DNA of 64,000 nt. Source: Zavarzinia marina. Lineage in GTDB: Bacteria; Pseudomonadota; Alphaproteobacteria; Zavarziniales; Zavarziniaceae. This document shows, one piece after another, positions 58,479 to 64,000 of the stretch; the stretch's first letter is position 1; the number at the start of each line of letters is the position of its first letter. The notes beneath the pieces are model-generated. The model saw only the letters and a list, made by a program, of their open reading frames with translations, made no database searches and was not told the origin of the DNA. The stretch spans positions 868,001-932,000 of the forward strand of contig NZ_JAKGSB010000001.1 of assembly GCF_021568905.1 (NCBI RefSeq), in the 5' to 3' direction. A program made the translations under genes and the position numbers.

Positions 58479-59408
58479 TTACTCGACGAGGATTCGGGCG
58501 CCGGTCTCGCCCGAGGCGATGATCTGATCGAGGACGATGTCGGCCTCGTTCACGTCGCGCAGCGGACCGACCCGCACACGATAGAACAATTGGCCGTCCA
58601 CCGTCGCCCTGGTGATGAAGCTGCGGCCGTAGCGCGACAGTTTCGCCCGCAGCCGTTCCGCATAGGCGACGTTCAGGAAGGCGCCGGCCTGGATATAGAT
58701 CGCCGTCGGCCGGGCCGCGCCCTGGGTGACCACGGCGGGCGGCGGCGTGCTCGGCACGGTGTGGACAGGGGTCGGCGCCGGCGTCGGCTTCGGGGCAGCC
58801 GGCACGCCGCCGGTGCCGCGCGCGCCCGGCGGCGGCTCCAGCGGCCGGGCCGTGACCTCGCCCACGGGGGCGGCGGCGGCGGCGGTCCTCTCCTCCGGCG
58901 TGGTGGTCGGCACCGGCAGGGTGCTGACGCCCGGCCGGCCCTGATCGTCGACCACCTGGACGCGGACGCGCGCGGTGCCCTGGTTCTGGAAGCCCAGCAA
59001 TTGGGCGGCCCGGCGCGACAGGTCGATGATGCGGCCGTTGACGAAGGGCCCGCGGTCGTTCACCCGCACCATGATGGAGCGGCCGTTCTCGAGATTGGTC
59101 ACCTTCACGTCGACCGGCAGTTGCAGCGTCTTATGGGCCGCCGTCATCTCGTTCATGTCGTAGATTTCGCCGATCGCGGTCTTGCGGCCGTGGAACGGCT
59201 CGCCGTACCAGGACGCGATGCCGGTCTCGTCATAGGACCAGTCGATGCGCGGATAATACCAGACGCCCTTGATCTGATAGGGCCGCAGGGTCGCCTCGAC
59301 CACGCCGGGCCGGGTGGTCTGCTCCTGCTCCTTCGTCCGGGCGCAGGCACCAAGGGTGAGCGCGAGCGCCAAGACCAGCATGATCGGGCGAAGGGGCACG
59401 GCGGACAT
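58479..59408 (-). CDS. rlpA: RlpA-family septal lytic transglycosylase lipoprotein
   Basis: A 309-residue lipoprotein with lipobox LGAC (Cys22). The double-psi beta-barrel domain lies at ~60-155 (GIASWYGEPFHGRKTAIGE, VRVNDRGPFVNGRIIDLS), which cleaves peptide-free glycan strands. A Pro/Thr/Ala-rich linker of ~65 residues leads to the C-terminal SPOR domain (~230-309), which binds denuded glycan at the division site. Layout and neighbours match RlpA. Confidence 0.94.
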   Translation of the reverse strand: MSAVPLRPIMLVLALALTLGACARTKEQEQTTRPGVVEATLRPYQIKGVWYYPRIDWSYDETGIASWYGEPFHGRKTAIGEIYDMNEMTAAHKTLQLPVDVKVTNLENGRSIMVRVNDRGPFVNGRIIDLSRRAAQLLGFQNQGTARVRVQVVDDQGRPGVSTLPVPTTTPEERTAAAAAPVGEVTARPLEPPPGARGTGGVPAAPKPTPAPTPVHTVPSTPPPAVVTQGAARPTAIYIQAGAFLNVAYAERLRAKLSRYGRSFITRATVDGQLFYRVRVGPLRDVNEADIVLDQIIASGETGARILVE

Positions 59409-59541
59409 CAGATGGGCGCTCCGGCTGGCGGCGGGGAGATTCGGGACATCGAAGGACAGATACGCTCCCTGCCTACCGCATTTGGCGTCTCTTGTGCAGA
59501 CCCCCTCAACATCTTCGCGAATTCGCCCTCTCGCTTTCGGC

Positions 59542-60627
59542 TCAGGGTCCGATCGAATCCGCCAGCGACAGCACCGACATGGCGAAATAGGTCGAGCGGT
59601 TCCAGCGCATGATGACGCGGAAATTCTCGTAGACCAGCCAATAGCGCCCCTCGTCCCCCGGATTGATCAGGGAGGCGGTCATATCCACAGCCGGCAGATC
59701 GCCGCCGTCGGCCCGGCGCACCCCCAGCGCCTGCCATTCGGCGAGGCTGCGGCGGGTATCGAGGGTGACGAGGTCGCGCGGCAGGCCGGCGGGAATGGCG
59801 ACCGGCCGGCCCCAATGCTCGCCCGCCACCCAGCCGTTCTGCTTCAGGTAGTTGGCGGCTGAGGCGAAGACGTCGGCCCTGGTCGACCAGATGTCGCGGT
59901 GGCCGTCGCCGTCGAAATCGACCGCCCATTTCAGATAGGAGGACGGCATGAACTGGCTCTGCCCCATGGCCCCGGCCCAGGAGCCGATCATCTTCTCCGC
60001 GCTGAAGCCCTCGCGCTCCATGATCAGCAGGGCGTTGGTCAGCTCGCCCCGGAAGAATTCGGCGCGCCGTCCCTCATAGGCCAGCGTCGCCAGGGAGCGG
60101 ATGACGGAAAAACCGCCCTGATTGGCGCCGAAACTGGTCTCGATGCCCCAGAGCGCCACGACGACCTTGGCCGGCACGCCATAGGTCGCGGCGACCGAGG
60201 CCAGCACCCCGGCATTGTCCGCCATGAGCTGGCGGCCCTTGGTGATGCGGCCGCTGGTCACCGTGTTCTGGAAATAGCGACTGAAGGTGACGCGGCCTTC
60301 CGGCTGGCGCCGGTCCAGTTCGACCACCCGGGGATGGGGCGTCACACCGGCGAAGGCACGGTCCAGGGTCGCCTGGGAGATGCCCTTGGTCAGCGCCTCC
60401 GCCTTATAGGCCGCGAGCCAGATGGCGAAGCCCGCCGCGTCCAGGTCGGGGGCGGCGGGCGGTGCGGCCGGTTTCGGGCTCGGCATCGGCACATCGGCGC
60501 CCGGCACGGTGGCGGTCCGGGCCGGCGCGGTCGACGGCGCGCCGGCGCAGGCGCCCAGCGCCAGGACGAGGGAAAGCACAAGGGTGCGGCGGTTGTGCCG
60601 CCAAAGGCCGGTCACGGTCTTCATCAT
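59542..60627 (-). CDS. mltB: Membrane-bound lytic murein transglycosylase B
   Basis: A 361-residue lipoprotein (lipobox LGAC with Cys27) that cuts peptidoglycan glycan strands. After a Pro-rich linker the catalytic domain has the Glu in VALWGIETSFGANQGGF near 160 and the block GAMGQSQFMPSSYL near 217, both typical of MltB/Slt35. ATG 60627 or 60624 (two adjacent Met) are equivalent. It is the first gene of the minus-strand cell-wall run and is divergent from the MmgE/PrpD gene. Confidence 0.94.
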   Translation of the reverse strand: MMKTVTGLWRHNRRTLVLSLVLALGACAGAPSTAPARTATVPGADVPMPSPKPAAPPAAPDLDAAGFAIWLAAYKAEALTKGISQATLDRAFAGVTPHPRVVELDRRQPEGRVTFSRYFQNTVTSGRITKGRQLMADNAGVLASVAATYGVPAKVVVALWGIETSFGANQGGFSVIRSLATLAYEGRRAEFFRGELTNALLIMEREGFSAEKMIGSWAGAMGQSQFMPSSYLKWAVDFDGDGHRDIWSTRADVFASAANYLKQNGWVAGEHWGRPVAIPAGLPRDLVTLDTRRSLAEWQALGVRRADGGDLPAVDMTASLINPGDEGRYWLVYENFRVIMRWNRSTYFAMSVLSLADSIGP

Positions 60628-60692
60628 CTCGCTCGAATCGCTGCAACATCCTGTTTGCCACGAAAGGGCCGACAGGGCCATGGTGACACCCG

Positions 60693-62015
60693 ATGACGAC
60701 GCCCGCTTCTCCACGCCCTTCCCTCACCCGCGACCTCGACACGCTGTTGCGCGCCAAGCCGATCACGGCGGCGGACCGCGCGGCGGCGGCGCTCTTCGTC
60801 CTCGACGCGCTCGCCAATGCGCTCGCCGGGCGAACGACCGAGGCGGGCGCCGTGCTGACCGACTGGGCGGGGGCGGAGACGCGCGATACCGGCGGCCGCG
60901 CCTTCGTCTTCGGCGCGCTCACCCATATTCTCGAAGTCGACGACCTGCACCGCGCCTCCGTGGTCCATCCCGGCTGCGTGGTGGTGCCGGCGGCGCTGGC
61001 GCTCGCGACCCGGCTGGAGGTCTCGGGCCACGCCTTTCTCGATGCCGTGCTCTGGGGCTTCGAGGCCGCCTGCCGGATCGGCGCGGCGGTCGGCCCGGCG
61101 CATTACCGGATCTGGCACAATACCGCGACCTGCGGGCCCTTCGGCGCGGCGGCGGCCTGCGCCCGCCTGCTCGGCCTGAACGGCGACCAGATGGTCGATG
61201 CCCTCGGCAATGCCGGCAGCCAGTCGTCCGGCCTCTGGCAGTTTCTCGAGACCGGCGCCATGACCAAGCATCTCCATGCCGGCCATGCCGCCGCCGCCGG
61301 CGTCCTCGCCGCCGATCTCGCGGCGCGCGGCTTCTCGGGCCCGCCCCGCATCCTCGAAGGCGAGAAGGGCTTCTTCGCCGCCGCCTGCCCGGACGCCGAT
61401 CCCGCCGCCGTGCTGGCCGGGCCCGAGGCCCCCTGGGCCCTGCACCAGACCTCGATCAAGCCCTGGCCCTCGTGCCGCCACACCCACCCCGCGATCGACG
61501 CCGCCCTCGAACTGGCGCCCAAAATCGCGGGCCGGGACATCGCCGCCATCACCGTCGCCGCCTATCCCGCCGCAATCGACGTCTGCGACCGCCCGGCGCC
61601 GGCAACGCCCTATGAGGCGAAATTCTCCCTCCAGCACTGCGTCTCGGCGGCGCTTCTCGACGGCAGGATCGATTTCGAGAGTTTCGAAGCGCCGGCGCGC
61701 GAACGCCACTCCACGCTTCGCCCCCGAGTCATCCTGCGCGCCGGCAACCGCGAGACGGCCGCCTATCCGACCGCCTGGGGCAGCACGGTCACGGTGACGC
61801 TCGCCGACGGCACCGACCTTTCGGCCGCCCGCGAACACGCTCTCGGCGATCCGGAAAACCCCCTGAGCCGCGACGCCCTGATCGAAAAGGCCCAGATGCT
61901 GCTCGCCAAGGCCGGCTTCGGCCGCGCGCTCGCCAAGGGCCTCACCGCCGGCATCCTCGCCTTCGCCGCCGACGGCCCCCTCCCCGACTTCGCCCCCCTG
62001 GTCGGCCTTGCGTAG
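60693..62015 (+). CDS. MmgE/PrpD-family protein
   Basis: A 440-residue member of the MmgE/PrpD family, whose known members are 2-methylcitrate or cis-aconitate-type dehydratases. Seen: AALFVLDALANALAGRTTEA, LEVDDLHRASVVHPGCVVVP near 85, NAGSQSSGLWQFLETGAMTK near 172 and the conserved C-terminal domain. No prpB or prpC is near, so a methylcitrate role is not supported by context. It lies 61 bases before tRNA-Ser. Confidence 0.88.
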   Translation: MTTPASPRPSLTRDLDTLLRAKPITAADRAAAALFVLDALANALAGRTTEAGAVLTDWAGAETRDTGGRAFVFGALTHILEVDDLHRASVVHPGCVVVPAALALATRLEVSGHAFLDAVLWGFEAACRIGAAVGPAHYRIWHNTATCGPFGAAAACARLLGLNGDQMVDALGNAGSQSSGLWQFLETGAMTKHLHAGHAAAAGVLAADLAARGFSGPPRILEGEKGFFAAACPDADPAAVLAGPEAPWALHQTSIKPWPSCRHTHPAIDAALELAPKIAGRDIAAITVAAYPAAIDVCDRPAPATPYEAKFSLQHCVSAALLDGRIDFESFEAPARERHSTLRPRVILRAGNRETAAYPTAWGSTVTVTLADGTDLSAAREHALGDPENPLSRDALIEKAQMLLAKAGFGRALAKGLTAGILAFAADGPLPDFAPLVGLA

Positions 62016-62076
62016 GATCGACGCCGCCACAGCCTCCTTGCGAAGCCCGCGCCCCCGAGGCTACAAGAACGCCCAC

Positions 62077-62166
62077 GGTTGGGTGGCCGAGCGGTTTAAG
62101 GCTCTAGTCTTGAAAACTAGCGACGGGGCAACCCGTCCGTGGGTTCGAATCCCACCCCAACCGCCA
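62077..62166 (+). tRNA. tRNA-Ser (anticodon TGA)
   Basis: A 90-base class II tRNA: acceptor stem GGTTGGG with CCCAACC (62077-62083 and 62156-62162), anticodon stem CTAGT/ACTAG around CTTGAAA with anticodon TGA, a long variable arm (GACGGGGCAACCCGTC), T arm GTGGGTTCGAATCCCAC, discriminator G and encoded CCA to 62166. The region behind it changes abruptly in base composition. Confidence 0.97.
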
Positions 62167-62219
62167 GCCTTTTGATAGTGATGGGCATATGTAAGCGGCG
62201 GCCAAGTTGCAAATAGGCG

Positions 62220-63059
62220 CTAGCCCGGTGTGCGGCTTTTGTCAGCAGGAGGGTAGGCCCGAGTAGGCGCATCGGGATCAATTACGCCCCACCTACTCTT
62301 TTCATAGTCAAGCAATGGCCTCCCCAATAAAGAAATTACGCCACTTTCTTTATTTGGCCAATAGACGCCAACCGGAACAGCATTTGCGTGTTCATAGATC
62401 TTAACAATTTGAACAGGTCCGCCAACGCTCTGGTATTTTTTACATCTTATTATATCCCTTAGAATTTCAAATGGTTCCATATCAAATGAACCGGAAGTCA
62501 ATTTTCCATTTTTCCTTAATAAGGAAATAATCATATCATTGGCAACATTTCGAACATCCTTATCGCCTATTATTGATATAAATTTATGAGAATTTCCCCC
62601 CTGACCTCTTTTCCATTCATGTATTGGTCGAAATGTGAATTTATCAATAGTTTGGTTGTAGTGAAGCTTCCAAGCTCTAAAATTTTTATCCCTCCAAGAA
62701 TACCCACTTAGCATAAATTCGACTTCCGGCTTATCCGGTAATTTTTGCCCCCGAGGAAGACCTGTTATAAATTTTCTAGAATGATTAAAAATTCTAAGCA
62801 AATGACCCTTCAATTCAGCAAGATCAAGGACTCTATTTTCTGCCGGCTCGTACATTTTAATAGAATTATAAGCCTGCAATATTAACGGATATGCATCGGA
62901 TGTGCTTCCCGCAAATGATATTACGGCGTCTGTCCTCGGCAATAGTATAATTTTTGGGTTCGAATCCCAATATTGCCCGCCAGATAGACGACTATCAGAT
63001 GCAATAATTAACTCCCGTATCCCGCCGACGGCCCGTACCCACACCATTCCAAGTGTCAT
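62220..63059 (-). CDS. Proteasome-like (Ntn-hydrolase) protein, AT-rich
   Basis: A 279-residue protein whose first ~70 residues read like a proteasome beta or HslV subunit: Thr directly after the initiator Met (MTLGMVWVRA), then IIASDSRLSGG with Asp22, NPKIILLPRTD with Lys36, and AVISFAGSTSDAYPL, matching the Thr1/Asp17/Lys33 catalytic set and the Gly-rich turn of that family. The remainder is longer than HslV (~175 residues) and unrecognised. No HslU-like ATPase is nearby. Codon use is AT-rich against GC-rich neighbours, so it was probably acquired. It lies 53 bases beyond tRNA-Ser, convergent with it. The family call rests on motif spacing only. Confidence 0.6.
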   Translation of the reverse strand: MTLGMVWVRAVGGIRELIIASDSRLSGGQYWDSNPKIILLPRTDAVISFAGSTSDAYPLILQAYNSIKMYEPAENRVLDLAELKGHLLRIFNHSRKFITGLPRGQKLPDKPEVEFMLSGYSWRDKNFRAWKLHYNQTIDKFTFRPIHEWKRGQGGNSHKFISIIGDKDVRNVANDMIISLLRKNGKLTSGSFDMEPFEILRDIIRCKKYQSVGGPVQIVKIYEHANAVPVGVYWPNKESGVISLLGRPLLDYEKSRWGVIDPDAPTRAYPPADKSRTPG

Positions 63060-63168
63060 GCGTCACCACATTTGCATCATGGCAAAGAGTATCGATGTCT
63101 AAAAGTTGCAACGCAATAGCCCCTTACACCATGCGCGATGGCCGTGCGCTGCGATGACATTTAGAAGC

Positions 63169-63381
63169 TCAGCCGTGCCACACCCCATTAATCTCCCATC
63201 CCCTCAGAGCGTTGACCACAGCGGCCATGTCGCGCTGGTCCAGCTTGCAGGCATCGATGTCGATCTGCACATGGGCGGCAAAGGCATCGAAGCTGCCATA
63301 GGCCAGCACGATGAGCGATGCTGGCGAGCTTGTCTGTTCAAGCCGGCGCACCTTCAAGGCCATGGCCCTGACGCCTGCCAT
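63169..63381 (-). CDS. Small hypothetical protein (70 aa)
   Basis: A 70-residue frame starting ATG 63381, 4 bases after the stop of the preceding 56-residue gene, with AAGGG upstream. It reads MAGVRAMALKVRRLEQTSSP then LIVLAYGSFDAFAAHVQIDI and ends NGVWHG. No known motif. Order and tight spacing suggest translation coupled to the upstream small genes. The opposite-strand open frame here looks like a shadow. Confidence 0.5.
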   Translation of the reverse strand: MAGVRAMALKVRRLEQTSSPASLIVLAYGSFDAFAAHVQIDIDACKLDQRDMAAVVNALRGWEINGVWHG

Positions 63382-63385
63382 GTAA

Positions 63386-63556
63386 TCAGCCCTTGCTCGA
63401 TCGTTTCAAGGCAGGGCCAACAACCTCTACTGCGAGGGTCAGGTTCAGGGCGGTCATCCGGCGCCGCTCTTCCCTCACCTCGAAGTGGCGTTCGACCAGC
63501 CGTGCCCGCTCTTGAGGGGTCAGCGGGTTTGGAGGCGTCGGGTTGTTTTCGTTCAT
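63386..63556 (-). CDS. Very small hypothetical protein (56 aa)
   Basis: A 56-residue frame starting ATG 63556, sharing one base with the stop of the preceding gene (TAATG) and preceded by AGGAG seven bases upstream, the best ribosome site in this part. It starts MNENNPTPPNPLTPQERARL and has a charged middle (VERHFEVREERRR) and a helical end. Unknown family; short phage or plasmid genes often look like this. Confidence 0.55.
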   Translation of the reverse strand: MNENNPTPPNPLTPQERARLVERHFEVREERRRMTALNLTLAVEVVGPALKRSSKG

Positions 63557-63954
63557 TATGCACTCCTGATGCCGGCGACCGGCTTTAGGTTGGCCAGGAG
63601 TCGCGCCGCCTTGAGCCTGACCGAAGAGTCCGGGCAGTCGCGAATGACGTCCAAGCAGGTAGCCACAATCAAGGCGTGGTCATCGGCGCCAGCCTCATAG
63701 GCCGTAATCGGCAGCAAGGTGGCCGTGCTTTGAAGGCGTATGTCGCCGCCCCAATCGCCGTTCGCCCGGTCCTGCTGCTCCATGAGTTCGAGCGCCAGTT
63801 CGCGGGCTCGGGCCATGCTCTCTTTCAGCGTGCCCAAGTGGACGTCGTAAGCCTTGCCGCCGCTGAGCAGGATCCTGACAGCCACGGCGCCGGGCCTAGC
63901 CGGCAGCACATACAGGCGATTCATGCGATCCATCCCGGTCCACCACTGTGTCAT
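63556..63954 (-). CDS. Hypothetical protein (132 aa), island gene
   Basis: A 132-residue protein starting ATG 63954, which overlaps the stop of the upstream gene (ATGA) and has GGAGGAG before it. It reads MTQWWTGMDRMNRLYVLPAR, then a beta-rich part (VAVRILLSGGKAYDVHLG) and a long helix (ESMARARELALELMEQQDR), ending in an Ala/Leu-rich helix. No known family recognised. It is the second of at least four minus-strand genes in a tightly packed run. Confidence 0.55.
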   Translation of the reverse strand: MTQWWTGMDRMNRLYVLPARPGAVAVRILLSGGKAYDVHLGTLKESMARARELALELMEQQDRANGDWGGDIRLQSTATLLPITAYEAGADDHALIVATCLDVIRDCPDSSVRLKAARLLANLKPVAGIRSA

Positions 63955-64000
63955 GGCGCTTTCTCCTCCAGCGCGGTAATGCGCTGTTCCAGAATCTCGA
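63951..64000 (-). CDS. Partial gene at the window edge (C-terminal end)
   Basis: The last 50 bases, read on the minus strand, keep an open frame that ends EILEQRITALEEKAP and stops at TGA overlapping the next ATG by 4 bases. The heptad-like pattern suggests a coiled coil. Its start is outside the window. Confidence 0.5.
   Translation of the reverse strand, partial: EILEQRITALEEKAP

Larger units (their letters stand above)
62167..64000. other. Putative genomic island behind tRNA-Ser
   Basis: From the end of tRNA-Ser the sequence departs from the rest: ~62290-63050 is strikingly AT-rich, the genes are unusual, and the last part has tiny overlapping phage-like frames. tRNA genes are frequent integration sites. 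No integrase or second attachment site is within the window, so the extent and mobility cannot be shown. Confidence 0.5.

Noticed and set aside
63354..63563. 69-codon minus-strand frame starting with GTG
   Set aside because: The overlapping 56-residue frame from ATG 63556 has the AGGAG site and TAATG coupling; the GTG frame has Pro/Arg/Gly shadow composition.
63106..63588. 160-codon plus-strand frame in the island
   Set aside because: Antisense to two coupled small genes; no ribosome site.

Overview
The window is a GC-rich stretch with strong G/C third-codon preference, almost certainly from an alphaproteobacterium and probably of the Rhodospirillales type. This rests on gene content: carA-carB-greA, a PetP/PetR-type regulator pair with a histidine kinase, phasins with a TetR regulator, ybjN-proC, ubiK beside lgt-midA-pgeF, a DUF1127 protein, a eukaryotic-type glutamine synthetase (GSII), and the order mltB-rlpA-dacA-tmk-holB-metG-tatD-MBL. 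The species cannot be fixed from the sequence alone.

Layout. 1-2.5 kb: C-terminal part of a single-chain Type ISP-like restriction-modification enzyme. 2.6-6.8 kb: a small conserved protein, rpoD and dnaG. 6.9-14.4 kb: a polysaccharide O-acetylation locus. Five minus-strand genes (BcsC-like TPR protein, SGNH protein, AlgF-like, AlgI-like MBOAT, AlgJ/X-like) follow the order of wssE-F-G-H-I in the acetylated-cellulose operon of Pseudomonas, with no synthase genes in view, and a convergent SGNH hydrolase abuts them. 14.5-20.2 kb: yqeY, carA, carB, greA. 20.3-23.8 kb: a Tat-exported phospholipase C and ilvE. 24-27.7 kb: petP-petR-kinase, an exported protein and a CsaA-like protein. 27.8-31 kb: two phasins, TetR, proC, ybjN. 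31.3-33.2 kb: tRNA-Gln and two tandem sulfotransferase-like genes. 33.4-39.4 kb: chaC, ubiK, lgt, midA, pgeF, a lipoprotein and prs. 39.5-43.4 kb: DUF1127, glnII, rplY, pth, ychF. 43.5-47.8 kb: a 1404-residue RTX protein with two sets of seven propeller repeats. 47.8-52.3 kb: a di-iron ferritin-like protein, a membrane protein and a cation:proton antiporter. 52.3-60.6 kb: the cell-wall/metG cluster. 60.7-62.2 kb: an MmgE/PrpD protein and tRNA-Ser. 62.2-64 kb: the start of what looks like an island behind tRNA-Ser, with an AT-rich gene for a proteasome-like (Ntn-hydrolase) protein and a string of tiny overlapping genes.

The best candidates for something undescribed are the proteasome-like gene and the coupled small genes behind tRNA-Ser, the acetylation module separated from any visible synthase and carrying a BcsC-like protein without its outer-membrane barrel, and the double-propeller RTX protein. 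All functional statements are inferred from sequence; no search or structure prediction was run.
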